Assembly (NCBI GenBank): GCA_037951105.1
Contig: JBAMJV010008504.1
Coordinates: 43,917-107,916 of the forward strand
From: Echinarachnius parma
Taxonomy: Eukaryota; Echinodermata; Echinoidea; Clypeasteroida; Echinarachniidae
Direction: 5' to 3'
Length of the DNA: 64,000 nt
Shown here: in pieces, positions 42,281 through 53,738 of the stretch
Numbering within the stretch: the first letter of the stretch is position 1
How the letters are laid out: each line of letters opens with the position of its first letter
The notes under the pieces: model-generated
Told to the model about the DNA's origin: nothing
Database searches by the model: none
What the model saw: only the letters and a program-made list of their open reading frames with translations
Program-made: the position numbers and the translations under genes

Positions 42281-43267
42281 TATGTACATTGCACTTCATT
42301 ATTTTAAGGATAGGATCCCATGCTGGATATGATTATAATAATATTACAAACTCATTGTGTAGTTTGTATTTGCCTTTTAGAATTTGTGTTTTTTATACAG
42401 AATTATGTAATCATGTAAGAAGAACAACTTCCACTATTCTGTTTTGGATTGCCAATAATGAAATACATGAAATTTAAGGCATGTACATTTGTATATACAT
42501 GTACATTGTACATTATATTTTGTCCTTGCACAATGTGTTCATAAATTGTTTGTGAATGTGTTACCTTGTCAAATAATTTGTGTCTTAGCCTCTTTTAAAT
42601 ATATATTTTTTTAGATACAATGGCTGGAAAGACCTTTTATTGTTTGATAGTCCGGAGAGTATATGATTTAAACTGTTACAGAAGATTTATTAATTCAATT
42701 ATGAATTCATTTTCGCGCTGCCCATTTCTCTTTGTATTTTTTTTTTTTACAATTTCATTAATAAAACTTGTCTTCCCTTTTTTTAGCAATCAATTTTTTA
42801 AGTAGGCCGATATGCATACCTCATGTAAATATGCTGCCAAAATAACACAGCTTTCAGAAGCTTACTGTATCTTGAAATGCAAACATTTATTTTCATTCAT
42901 TGAGATATAAACAATAAGTGAAAAGAACAACATGATAAATCAAACGAGTGAAATATCCAGTTCCAGTTTACACATGACATTTGGGGCAAGTAAATTTCTG
43001 CTACAGGCCACCAAAATTGTAAAGAGTAAATTTGTGTACCCTTTGCTGAAAGTAATGTACATATATGATATGTAAATAAGTTGTGAATTATTGGACATTA
43101 TCAGTAGTGTACCATAATTGTGCTGTGCATTACATCATGTGGGATTCGAGCCAGTATTCATGACTGTACATTATATTTAGCAATGATTAATTATTGCTAT
43201 TAATTAGTTTGAAGGATTCTGAGTGCCTTCAGTTCAATAGCATTGTCAACTCCACATTATATCTTCA
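42281..43267. other. Gene-free AT-rich intergenic stretch
   Basis: Only small frames (for example 42620-42805) without protein-like composition. No repeat structure is noticed. Confidence 0.45.
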
Positions 43268-43487
43268 GCCCTCCGCACACAGATTCGAATCGACCTGATC
43301 CAACTGGTTTTCAGGAAGTTAAGCTCAGTATACATGTACGTTGCCTCAGGACTCCTGTTTTGCCAGTCAAGAGCCAGTCGGAGATCATTCGAGGCCGATT
43401 GAATCGGCTATGATTTGAGCGAAAGCGACTGTAGCCCGACTAAACACCAGTCGGATCAGGTCGAGTCGGCTCTGTGTGCGGAGTGCT
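43268..43487. mobile_element. Small TIR element (220 bp)
   Basis: CTCCGCACACAGATTCGAAT CGACCTGATCC at the left mirrors GGATCAGGTCGAGTCGGCTC and TGTGTGCGGAG at the right. The GC-rich hairpin is unlike its AT-rich surroundings. Confidence 0.72.
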
Positions 43488-43552
43488 CTTCAGTACAACT
43501 TGTATAGAAAGACCTCACAAGGGGGATAGAAAAGGTGGTCTTCTTTTTATAA

Positions 43553-44182
43553 AGCAGATGGTCATTATAGACAAGGTTTGTTTATGTGAAAACTGTTTAC
43601 TAGCTAGGAGTAGAGATTGTGGCCTTTGTTAGCAGGTGGTCATTATAGACAAGGTTTGTTTATGTGAAAACTGTTTACTAGCTAGGAGTAGAGATTGTGG
43701 CCTTTGTTAGCAGGTGGTCATTATAGACAAGGTTTGTTTATGTGAAAACTGTTTACTAGCTAGGAGTAGAGATTGTGGCCTTTGTTAGCAGGTGGTCATT
43801 ATAGACAAGGTTTGTTTATGTGAAAACTGTTTACTAGCTAGGAGTAGAGATTGTGGCCTTTGTTAGCAGGTGGTCATTATAGACAAGGTTTGTTTATGTG
43901 AAAACTGTTTACTAGCTAGGAGTAGAGATTGTGGCCTTTGTTAGCAGGTGGTCATTATAGACAAGGTTTGTTTATGTGAAAACTGTTTACTAGCTAGGAG
44001 TAGAGATTGTGGCCTTTGTTAGCAGGTGGTCTTTATAGACAAGGTTTGTTTATGTGAAAACTGTTTACTAGCTAGGAGTAGAGATTGTGGCCTTTGTTAG
44101 CAGGTGGTCTTTATAGACAAGGTTTGTTTATGTGAAAACTGTTTACTAGTGGAGTAGAGATTGTGGCCTTTGTTAGCAGGTG
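43553..44182 (+). repeat. 78-bp minisatellite, eight copies
   Basis: Units start with AGCAGGTGGTCATTATAGAC at 43553, 43631, 43709, 43787, 43865, 43943, 44021 and about 44099. They are almost identical, and later copies read CTTTATAGAC. Flanks such as CAGATTTGACTGTA (44200-44214) match ends of the MITE at 51577, so the array may be an expansion inside such an element. Confidence 0.93.
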
Positions 44183-44640
44183 GTCTTTATATACAGGTGG
44201 TCACTAGAGCAGATTTGACTGTATTATGATGACAAGTAATAAATATCATAAATGTATATTCATGTACACTGTATGTGTAGGCTCTAGCACTAGAATTCAA
44301 ACCAACATAACTCATTGTGTGCTATAAAGAAGAACTCTCTCTCTCTTTATGTGTAGTTTTTGTACATCAACGATGTACTGTAGTTAAAGGAGACGTCCGG
44401 ACGATTTGTAACAAATTCTACCATAATCTACATAAATCAAAGACCAAAACTACCTACTTTTAATAAAAAAACACCCTCCAAACCTGTCACAATCGAATTT
44501 TTAGTGTCACTAGTTTTGAATCGTAACTGTTCACTTTCTGTACGCTAGCGAGAAAGATCACGTGACGGCGTATCAGCCTCACTTTGCGCGCGCTACCGCA
44601 GTGAAGCGGCTGCTATATTTTGCTTCACTTACTTGCTAAA

Positions 44641-44844
44641 ATGCCGATGTGTCAAGCGTTTGGATGTTCAAATAAGCCAGGCAATGGCCAGAAAAGGAGT
44701 TTTTTCGCCATTCCCAACCCAGCAAATGAGAGGGAAAGGTGCGCTAGATGGCTCGCCAACATTGGAATTGACACATTTGACGTCAAAACTTACAAATATT
44801 GCAGGAATCGAGTCGTCTGTGAGGATCATTTCGAGCCGGAGTGA
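44641..44844 (+). CDS. THAP-type zinc-finger frame (67 aa, truncated or first exon)
   Basis: Starts MPMCQAFGCSNK. The C2CH ligands Cys4, Cys9, Cys60 and His63 are in place (CEDHF), along with the invariant Pro25 and Trp37. The fold binds DNA sequence-specifically. The usual C-terminal AVPTIF-like end is missing. The frame meets TGA right after HFEPE, but the sequence CCGGA|GTGAGC at 44836-44846 is a good splice donor, so the stop may be intronic and this the first exon of a transposase. No downstream exon could be identified. Confidence 0.72.
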   Translation: MPMCQAFGCSNKPGNGQKRSFFAIPNPANERERCARWLANIGIDTFDVKTYKYCRNRVVCEDHFEPE

Positions 44845-45093
44845 GCACTAGAAGGTCTGCCAGAGTTTCGGCAGGCCCCGCGCTGCGAGAGAGGTAGCTA
44901 GCTAGCGCGCCAACGGCCTTGTAAGTTACACTCTTAAAAAGTGCCGAAAAGGAACGAAAATGCAAGATTATCACGATCGCACCTATTCTAGACTATCTCT
45001 TATTTTACTTACATGTTTGCAAGGCTTTTAAAACAAATACGAGAACAATTACCTGCAAAAACGGCAAAAAAATGTGATAATCTCCCGATAATC

Positions 45094-45675
45094 CCGGGGG
45101 GGGGGGGGGGGGGGGCACTCATGTATAATGTAAGACGGGTATGTGCCGCTTAAAAGACTCCCTTTTTCACACTCAATCACAGCTCTAAAGATACCCGATT
45201 TTCAAAACTTTCCGCTCCATAGACCCTCAGAATGACTTGGCTAGGTAGTTGAGTAGCGACAATCCTTTATTCTTCTTCTAGTTTGGCTCCATAGACCCCC
45301 GGAATGACTTGGCTTTGTATTTGAGTAGCGCCAAATCATTATTCTTCTCCTAGTTCGGCTCCTTAGACCACAATTTGAGCCTTTTTGAGGGTTTCCGTAG
45401 GTATTTGGAATCTCCGAGTCTATGTATTTTGTAGTTTTAGTCTGCTCCTTAGACCCCTTAACTCCCCTTTCAGGGATTTTGTAGCTCTAAAGACCCTATA
45501 TTTTGTGCGTTTGAGGGATTTTGTAGCTCCAAAGACCCTATATTTTGTGCGTTTAAGGGATTTTGTAGCTCCAAAGACCCTATATTTTGTGCTTGTAGTT
45601 AGCTCTTCAGACCCCCATTTCAGAGTTCCGTGCGGCACACCCCCGTCAAAAAATAATTCGAGTGCCCCCCCCGGG
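45094..45675. mobile_element. G-tract foldback element nested in the THAP element
   Basis: Left CCGGGGG...GGGCACTC with GACGGGTATGTGCCGC (G run 45096-45115) mirrors right GTGCGGCACACCCCCGTC with CGAGTGCCCCCCCCGGG. Between them a 45-60-bp unit with TTTTGTAGCTCCAAAGACCC repeats at least three times (45474-45600), and a looser unit (CCATAGACCC, GAATGACTTGGCT) repeats at 45217-45330. This produces incidental open frames. Confidence 0.75.
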
Positions 45676-46548
45676 CCGATAATTTCCTAACTCGCTCGGA
45701 CCAGATGAACTGAACCTAGCGCTCTTTTGTTGCCAATTTGCGAATGGGGTAGACTACGTGTATGATACGCATACTACACGTTATATGATATCGCAGCCCA
45801 GAATTTGGCAACGTTCGCGAACGATCTGATTTTCTGCTATTTTCAATCGCTTAGTGAAAGTCTCGCTCGCGTAACAAGCGCTTGAATTTTGAATGTTTCA
45901 CTTCGGGAAAAGTAATATTTTGCTCAAAACTGAGGTAATTCTGAATGTTCTGTAACTATATTTCCGTAAATATTGTTACATAAATCCAGCACAGCATCGA
46001 TACTTGTCATTTTATTGCCGTATAAAAAGATGAATTTGAGCGCGAAACACTGCATTTTTGCAGACCGCTTTATGAGATTCGATCGGATAAAGCCGCCGCG
46101 CAGCAGCGGTTCAGCTGCCTGTGCTGCGCTGGCGGGCGGCCGGACGACCGCGGGCTGCAAATTTTGCGGCAGAGGGCTGATGAAAGTGAGGCTGCTACGT
46201 CATGCGCAATGCATCCTGGGACAGATTCTACTCGAGGCTGCTCGCGGCCGATTCGAACAAGAAGAATTACCTTATTTTTTCGAAAACTGATTGTGAATGA
46301 TTCTGATGGTCTTTTCTCATCGGGAAAAAGGTTATAGACTCCTAAAATATTGTACTTTCCCCTGGAAACTGCTGAAAATCGTCCGGACGTCCCCTTTAAT
46401 GTGTATTCATCCAGATAGAGATTAAAAACTGCCAATTGATTTTATAAAATGCTGTAAATATGTATATAGTTAGTCCTGTGTTTTTGATTTTCATTATAAA
46501 ATTCCCTTTCGTTGCACAAGTAACAGGTTTGAAATGTTCCTTTTTCCT

Positions 46549-46829
46549 GGGGGTGTTTAACAAAGATTTTAAGTTGAATAAGTTTAACCTACATGTAAGT
46601 ATTATGGAAAGCTGTTAGTTTCTTTGTAACAGTTTTTTTTAAGGTATACATTTTGATTGAAATCAGTAATATTTGTTAGTATCAAGGAGCGTTGAAGTTA
46701 TTGATATAATTGATAATTGATATAAATAATTGTATTTGCTTTGCTTTTGAATGTTTTTATTCAAGGCTGCAAATGGCTTTCCACGACTGTTAGGTCAAAC
46801 TTAGAGTTAAGTTCAATTGAAACTCCCCC
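46549..46829. mobile_element. Foldback MITE, GGGGGTGTTT type, copy 2
   Basis: GGGGGTGTTTAACAAAGATT at the left and AACTCCCCCT at the right, with mirrored inner words TATGGAAAGC and GGCTTTCCA. More decayed than 40667-40997. Confidence 0.65.
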
Positions 46830-47125
46830 TGGTTGTACAGTTTTGTGATATATATACCGTAGATCGTATACAAAAGCAACAGTGGATGGACTACATATGT
46901 TGTGCTGATTATGCAATTTTTAAACCTGATTTGTAGCCAGCACCAGTATTCATGAAGTGTATAGATCAAATGCTGTTCTAACAATTTTTTGAAAAGATAA
47001 GTAACATATGTTAATTTGTCGCGTAAATTAACTATCAACTTTGGGCCATCCAGTTTTAACAGCATTGTTTGTGCTACATGAGTATGTGTTTGTGTTATAA
47101 ATGAAAGAGAGCAAAGAAAATGGGA

Positions 47126-47194
47126 TTTCTCCGGGATTCAAACCGGAGACCTTCTAATCGCTAGACCGGCGCTCTTATCAACTGAGCTATAGAA
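47126..47194 (-). tRNA. tRNA-like pseudogene or SINE head
   Basis: On the minus strand, TAGCTCAGTTGATAAGAGC (A box) and GGTTTGAATCC (B box) are well placed, and TTTCT/AGAAA could pair as part of an acceptor stem. The anticodon loop CTAGCGA suggests AGC (Ala), but the anticodon stem is mismatched. Confidence 0.5.
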
Positions 47195-48319
47195 AAACCT
47201 AGGCTAGTGCGGTGCTCATCCCTATGACGCAACTCAAATCATGTCTTTTGGCCCTGGCAATGGGTAGCAGATGAACTTGCATCGTCAAATTTGATTGTCT
47301 TTTCTGGGTTAACTTTAAGTTAACTTGCGAGACAAAATTGGTCATCTCATAGCTGTATTTCATCTGCGATGAATAATAAATATGTCTTTTTTTATCATAT
47401 CACAACTCGTAGACGTGCCCACTAGATTTTTAGGGACTCCTTGGTGCATGACAGAAGTGTGTTAGTCAGTGTACTTTTACACAATTATTCAGTGCTCTGT
47501 AAGAAAATCACAAGTAAGAATTATTTACTGGGATTTCTTGTTTAAAAGTACTAACTTCAATCACATCATTACGTGGAAGCAAGTAATATATTTTGAGGAA
47601 ATACATTGTGATTGAGAGTATTATATAAGAAAAGAATGGCATTGGTTTGTATTCATTAAACATTCAGAATCGGATTAACCGAAGAATAAAGCCTTATCTA
47701 CTAAACATATTTCCTATTTTTCTATTTTCCATTGGCTAGAAATAAATATGAAATACAAAATTAATTCTTTATGAATTATCTATTGATATGATACAATGAA
47801 TTGTAAGCTTTGAGGGACATGCATGTACCCCATATTTCCTTTTACAATAAATGTGTCCTTTTTGCTTGGACTTTATTAAAATAAAAACAGTTTTACCTCA
47901 GAAATAAGATATTTGTCCATAGTATACTTTGTTTGAAATGTGTGTGTGTTTTCTTAATGATTTATGCCACAGTACTCTTCATTAACAACACAAGAAGAGA
48001 CATTTTAAGAGATGCATATTTTTTTAATTTCTTTTATAAGCATTTTCAGTAGTGAGCACATCATTCCATGCAGGTTAGAATTCACTTTGTTTTCCATTTT
48101 TTTTTTCAGTTTCCAGACCATTACAAAATGTGATATGATCAAAATGATATTCAAATCAAATCTGGATTAATTTTAAACACTGTCCCAAATTCTCTTAAGT
48201 GAGTTTTCTTTTGTGGCAGACCTAATTTCATGATGTTAGCAACTGTACCTCTTGGTACCCAGACAACAAATACACACACTATGACCCAAATACTCAGCAG
48301 TGGGTTAGATTTAAACCAT
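47195..48319. other. Gene-free AT-rich stretch
   Basis: No coding frame, repeat or RNA gene is recognised here. Confidence 0.45.
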
Positions 48320-48514
48320 GGCCCCATTTCATGGAGGGTCTTAGCCCAGACTGTTGTCTTATCTTATCAAAGAAGAGCGGAGCTCTGGTGCGTTCCGCAC
48401 AGAGCGTTGATAGCCGTTGGAAATTCAAAAGCTTTGTTTAGTAGTTACTACTAGCTCCGCGCCAGATAAGATGAGACAACGGTCTTAGCTAAGACCCTTT
48501 CATGCAATGGGGCC
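48320..48514. mobile_element. Small TIR element (195 bp)
   Basis: GGCCCCATTTCATGGAGGGT CTTAGC at the left mirrors GCTAAGACCCTTTCATGCAA TGGGGCC at the right. Inner arms AGACTGTTGTCTTATCTTATC and GATAAGATGAGACAACGGTC also pair. Confidence 0.82.
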
Positions 48515-49178
48515 CTGGATCATATTTCAGACTGATCCAAATACTCCAGAGAGAGTTCAACTTAGCCCAGGCCTAAACATGTCATTTTCATCCTTTTTAG
48601 CAGGTGGGTTGAATTTAAAATGATCTTGAGAATGTTGGTTGTAGAGTCAATTCAATTGATGGACTAAAAACAACCCAGGGTTAGATTAAACTTTTTGTTG
48701 CAATGTTGGGCCAGTTTGTCAATGGTACTAAGAGATCTCAAAGTGTTCACATTAATATAAATATATCAAGGTTTCATACATGTTGACAAAGTCACAAACA
48801 TTTCTGATTACAAAATAAAATGATCATGATTATAACTAATTAGCTAAATCATAATTGATAAATGAAATCATAACATAATTACAAATTATGATTATGACAC
48901 TAGAACCATGTATAATGTGCTGATCTAACAAAATGAAATAAACTATCACAAGTTATGACCCCTAGTTTGACGGATAAAAGTTATGTAGCTGATAAATAAT
49001 AACATTTGTATATATAATCATAAATAAGCTACCTAACCATTATGAGTTATAACCTCACCACTTGAGAATGCGACAATAGAAACACAAATAGTTGTATTTT
49101 TTTTTCTATTGGAGCTCTAGATTTGACATGACATGGGTAGAATGCATAATATCCCAACTACTGGTACATGTTCAGCTG

Positions 49179-49419
49179 TTAAAGGCCCGGTCACATATCA
49201 CCGGATAGCGTAAACGGATGCCCGACGGAGAGTCAAATTGTAATTCCGTTCGTATGCGTTTCTTGTCCGTTCCTTGTCAGGTGATGTACGTTGTTCTATC
49301 CGGGGGAATATTTTGTGCATGAAGCAATGGAGACGACAAGCTTCACTATTGGACAATATGATTTCCCAAATTAGTTGGGCATCCGTTTACGCTATCCCGT
49401 GATATGTGACCGGGCCTTT
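49179..49419. mobile_element. Small TIR element with AGCTG flanks (241 bp)
   Basis: AAAGGCCCGGTCACATATCA with CCGGATAGCGTAAACGGATG CCC mirrors the right end GGGCATCCGTTTACGC and ATATGTGACCGGGCCTTT. AGCTG at 49174-49178 and 49420-49424 looks like a target duplication. The arms of about 45 bp are nearly perfect. Confidence 0.85.
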
Positions 49420-49424
49420 AGCTG

Positions 49425-51576
49425 AATGATAGAACATGTAATCCTGTTGTTTAAATTTATACTAAGTAGGTAGGATAAATATTATAACAATATTAGAGAC
49501 CAAATAAATAGTAAATCAAACAGATGCAGCTTATTCTAATCCATAGGAGGGATGTGATATACGTATCATAAAGTACAATACACAACAGACCCTATCTAGA
49601 TGTAGCATACATGTACTTCTATGTATCCTGGGCTCAATAATAGTACTGGCGCATAAATAAAACTGATAAAACAGTCCGCTTCAAGCTAATCGTTATTGAT
49701 TTAAAATGCAAACTAAAAAGTGTGACCTTACAGACATTCATACAATTACTTAGGCATGCATGTTCAAAATATTCTAACAAGAGTTTTTGATGGAGTATAT
49801 TAACCTGTTTGCTCCTACATGTATATATTGTAATTCCTATATAATTATGCTGGAACTCACAATAGATTTACGTAAACTGTGCTTTGAACCATGGTTTAAC
49901 ACTATATAGTTTAATTTGTAAACTGCTGGAGAAAGAATATTAACAAGTTACTCTTTAAAGTGTTCCTAAAAGGAAGAAATTAGGATATGGTTAATAGTTT
50001 GGCAATAATGGGAAGGCAAGATTACGTCATAGTCCACTATGACAAAACGATGGGAAACAACATGCAAGTGTTGACATTCTAACACTACACATGTTACCAA
50101 CTAAAACGGTACCATCTGAAGTTACATATATTCTGTGTCTTGAGGACCTGAACGATTCAAAATTATTGGTAATTTCTGGGTAGTGAAAAGTGAAATAGCC
50201 TTTAACTTCCCCTAATTATCTCATCACCTCCTGAACATTTATGTGTGTTGAATATTTCTGCATAAATTATATCAAATAAAATAATGTATTTAGAGTTTTG
50301 TCATTGCCCAGAGTATTATGTGGAGACATTATAAACACACATAAATGTATCATCTATCCGCTGCAACCAAAAATATCTACTGGTATACTCAACCCATTAC
50401 AAAACTAACATTGCTCTTACATCAGTACCTCAATATCAAAAGCAAGGTTTAAAACAAAGAGTCCTGCGGCAATCATCCATATTGTACATACAAAATAAAA
50501 GTGAACAAGGTCATGAAAATAAAACGATAATTACAGATTATTACATAAAATGGTAGTTAAAACCATCAACCATGATTATGTACAATACAAAAGGTAAAAT
50601 CAAAATAATGCACCAAATCACATTAAAAAACACAAAGTTGAGTTGATTACACAGCAGTGAATAGCAATAAATATTTCACAATTGGAAGAAAATACAAGAG
50701 TGCTCATCATAACGTCACAGATTTTAAATCCTACTTAAAAAAATGTTACAACTACAAATTTGCTGCATAACACCTTTGTATGCAAAGATTACCTATGCAA
50801 GATTCATTGACTACAATGTCATATAGACTATTTCAAAACATGGGCTAATGTGAATATCATATGATTTCATATCAATATTTCAAACTTAAATGAAACGTTT
50901 TCTTACTTGTGATAATTTTCAATAGTGATTGTTTTCTATACTCGATCACCGATTGCGGAGTGGTTAAATTTTATATATATTTTTTTTAACAATTTATTTT
51001 ATAACAAATTGTTCATTATGATTTGCACTTTTGCATAATAGCAGACAACACCGTTAATACTCAAAACATCAACAGTCTAATCACTATACAGTTATCGACC
51101 TTCGTGTTTTGTTAGACTATGGTGCAAAAGGCAACATGATTTCAATATGGGTAACTGCTTAGAGTTTTTTCATATCTCAAGTGATTTGAAATACCGAAAT
51201 TGTTCCATTCAATTTCTCCACAGCTAAGAATTACAGAAACACAAAATACAATCACTCGCTTTTCATTATTTGCTTTAGGGGGAAAAAAGTACTTTAAAGT
51301 TTATAAAGTGCTTTACACAAACACAGCAGCACATCATCACATCAACAACTACATCATCGTGTAGTTTGCATCCACAAAACAGCATTGGCATTTAAGAACC
51401 ACGTGGCTACTCTATAACAAAAATATTGGACAAAGAAATCCTCCGTTATGCATGAGGTCAGAGCTTGTATATTGCAGAGTAAAAAAATACATCACAAACA
51501 GCATGCCACGGCATGGTTAAAACTCCCCAATTAATCACTTGATGATAATAATAAATAGACACTTTCAATACAGATA
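49425..51576. other. Gene-free AT-rich stretch
   Basis: Two kilobases of A/T-rich sequence with no protein-like frame and no repeat I can name. Confidence 0.45.
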
Positions 51577-51729
51577 CAGTCAAATCTGTCTTAATGGCCA
51601 CCTGTCTATAGCAGCCAATGTGCATATTGTAGCCACCAAAAGAGATCCCCCTGCAGTGAAAACACATTTTATGGAGCTTGCCTATAGAGGTCACTTGTCT
51701 ATAGCGGTCACTATAGACAGATTTGATTG
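51577..51729. mobile_element. Small TA-flanked MITE (153 bp)
   Basis: CAGTCAAATCTGTCTTAATG mirrors CTATAGACAGATTTGATTG. TA at both edges, and inner words TGTCTATAGCAG and TGTCTATAGCGG. This is a Tc1/mariner-like signature. Confidence 0.75.
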
Positions 51730-51846
51730 TATTGCTCAATGGATAGAAACTTCATCAGGCAGCAACACGCCCAATATCATCTCTTCAAACAACATTATCA
51801 GTCATAGCTCAACCACTCTCTACTTCTTATACTCTAATTTCCTTTT

Positions 51847-51925
51847 CTAAAGCGCTTAGAGGATTGTTTGCATTAAGCGCTATATAAATTCGTCATATTA
51901 TTATTATTTATTATTATTATTATAT
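51847..51925 (+). mobile_element. SINE 3' tail fragment
   Basis: AAAGCGCTTAGAGGATTG, TTAAGCGCTATATAAATTCG and a TATTATTATT end repeat the tail style of the SINE at 3062-3456. Confidence 0.6.
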
Positions 51926-51939
51926 CACATCCATAATCC

Positions 51940-52390
51940 TTGTCGCTGCATTTCCCATACTATACATACCGCACACTTTTATTGCTGCAGAGGAGTTGGG
52001 TTAGAATCAACTATAAGGCTGAACTTTACAGTGGGTTCGCATGGTCAGACTTATTTGGGGGCACATGTTTTTTTGTTTTTCCCCTAGAATTGTCAACTTA
52101 TGTTTTTAATTTTGTTTTCTTCTCCAAAATCATGTGCTCTCCCCCCCCCCCCCCAATAGCTACCAGTACTGATAGCTACGCCACTGTACTGAGCTGAGGT
52201 CTATGGGGACACTCATTACTGTATGTAAGTTGCATAGGGCACACCTGCATTAACACGGCACATTGACATGCATGCATAAACATAGGTATAATAATGGCTG
52301 CACCAAACATGGTGCCACCCTGTAAGTTGTATGAAATTGTAAAGCGCCCTTGAAGACCATATTGGAGTGACTTTAACATCCACATATTGA
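51940..52390. other. Gene-free stretch with a C tract
   Basis: A 14-bp C run (52141-52154) is followed by GATAGCTACGCCACTGTACT, a context like that of other homopolymers in the window. Nothing else is recognised. Confidence 0.4.
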
Positions 52391-52470
52391 AGGGATCTAG
52401 TAACATTGTCCAAAGCCACAAAACTTTCTTAGAACTCTAGTGGTACTCGCATACCTTGTTACTAAAAGAA
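52391..52470 (+). mobile_element. Fragment of TTAA MITE family 2
   Basis: AAGGGATCTAGTAACATTGT and CTAGTGGTACTCGCATACC match the left half of the family seen at 17248 and 19446. No matching right end follows. Confidence 0.6.
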
Positions 52471-52818
52471 GCAGTGACGTTAACATCCACATATTAAAAA
52501 CACATCTACATTGCATGTACAAGTGTCTTAATATGGAGCAGCTAGGATACACAAAACTTACTGCAATGCAAGAGGGCCTTGTTGGATCCAGTCATTAACA
52601 TCAGTGAGTCACAATAAATAAGCTCTATATATAATATAATGTGCATGCATAAAAACCCTGGGGGACCAGGCCACAATGTTTTTAATTTTCTTTATTAAAA
52701 ACATTGCCAATTGTTGTAATTTCTCAATTCTTTCAAACTTCTCTACTAAAAATCCTGTATGCAAGGTGCGTATACTTTGCTGTATCTTATACACAGTGTT
52801 TAACATGATTGTGTATTA

Positions 52819-52997
52819 CAGTGGAACCTTGTTATAAAGAGCTCTGATATAACAAAACCCTCTTACAACAAGGTAATTTTGCTGGTCCCAGCTCTTTATA
52901 TTTCTTTGTTTTTTTTACCCTGATATAATGAGAAACCTGTAATATAACAAGGTAATTTTCATGGTCCTAAGGACCTCGTTATAACGAGGTTCCACTG
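52819..52997. mobile_element. Small TA-flanked element, Tigger/pogo-like ends (179 bp)
   Basis: CAGTGGAACCTTGTTATAAA mirrors CGTTATAACGAGGTTCCACTG. TA at both edges. Ends of this type are known from pogo/Tigger MITEs. Confidence 0.82.
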
Positions 52998-53086
52998 TAT
53001 ACATCATATCAGAATAGAAACAAGAAAATAAATCTATTCAACTGGACTTACTATTTTGGGAGTAGAACAGTTTCACAACCTATCCG

Positions 53087-53322
53087 GGAGGGTGTTTCAC
53101 AAAGCAATATTTTGTCATCATGACAAATTTGTCATAATGACAATTTTTATGGTGGCATTACAGGGACCTTTGCCCAAAATTTTGGCCAAAATTTAGCCAA
53201 ATTATATGAATTTGGCTAAAATTTGGCAAAGTTTTGGCAAAATTTAGGCCAAAATGTCCTTATAATGCCACCATAAAAATCTGTCCGTATGACAAATTTG
53301 TCATGACAAAATATTGCTTTGT
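53087..53322. mobile_element. Foldback MITE with GGTGTTTCAC end
   Basis: CAAAGCAATATTTTGTCATC at the left mirrors GACAAAATATTGCTTTG at the right. Inner arms ATTTTTATGGTGGCATTA and TAATGCCACCATAAAAAT pair, leaving a short loop of TTTGGC words. Confidence 0.8.
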
Positions 53323-53366
53323 CAGCTAAACTGGCTTGGGTCGAGAACATTACTGGTGAAAGCTGA

Positions 53367-53372
53367 TTTATT
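53367..53372 (-). terminator. Possible PFK polyadenylation signal
   Basis: AATAAA on the minus strand, about 250 bp beyond the PFK stop. It lies between the stop and the foldback MITE, so it is plausible, but other signals further on exist. Confidence 0.35.
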
Positions 53373-53620
53373 TTTGTTTCTACGAACTCTTTCCTGAATG
53401 AATCCAAATCGACATCATCGTATCATATAATATAAATTTGACCGAACATGGAGGCCATATCTTTTACACAGAATTGTATCATACATTGTACATATAGTAC
53501 TACAGGGTAAAGAAGGCAACAGCAAACATTTAAATGCTTATTGACTGTTTCTATAGGTCTTAGCAATAATTGAGAATTGCAACAATTGGATTAGGTTTCA
53601 AGAAACGGGGCCCAGGTTTT

Positions 53621-53738
53621 CTATTCCACCGGATTGGCAACATCCTCTGTCTCGGCTTCGTAGACCTCTATGTGCTTGGCAAGGATACGAAGTAGAGGGC
53701 GCAATTTCATCCACCACTGTTTCTTGGGGATGCGGTGC
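53621..53738 (-). CDS. PFK: PFK last exon with stop codon
   Basis: Encodes [20 protein letters not shown] and the tail [18 protein letters not shown], then TAG (53621-53623). Acceptor TTTAACAG. The RIPK-QWWLKLRP motif is typical of the PFK C-terminus. No echo copy. Confidence 0.93.

Larger units (their letters stand above)
44388..46395 (+). mobile_element. TTAA-flanked 2-kb element with a THAP exon
   Basis: TTAA at 44384-44387 and 46396-46399. The ends AGGAGACGTCCGGACGATTT and AAATCGTCCGGACGTCCCCT are inverted repeats. A THAP zinc-finger frame starts 253 bp inside. THAP domains are known in P-element and Kolobok transposases, and Kolobok uses TTAA targets, so a degenerate Kolobok-like element is the best reading. 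A second, G-tract foldback element is nested at 45094-45675. No catalytic transposase core is seen. Confidence 0.78.

Noticed and set aside
45385-45690. 101-codon frame with repeated FVRLRDFVAPKTLY-like units
   Set aside because: It is a translation of the short tandem repeat inside the nested G-tract element.
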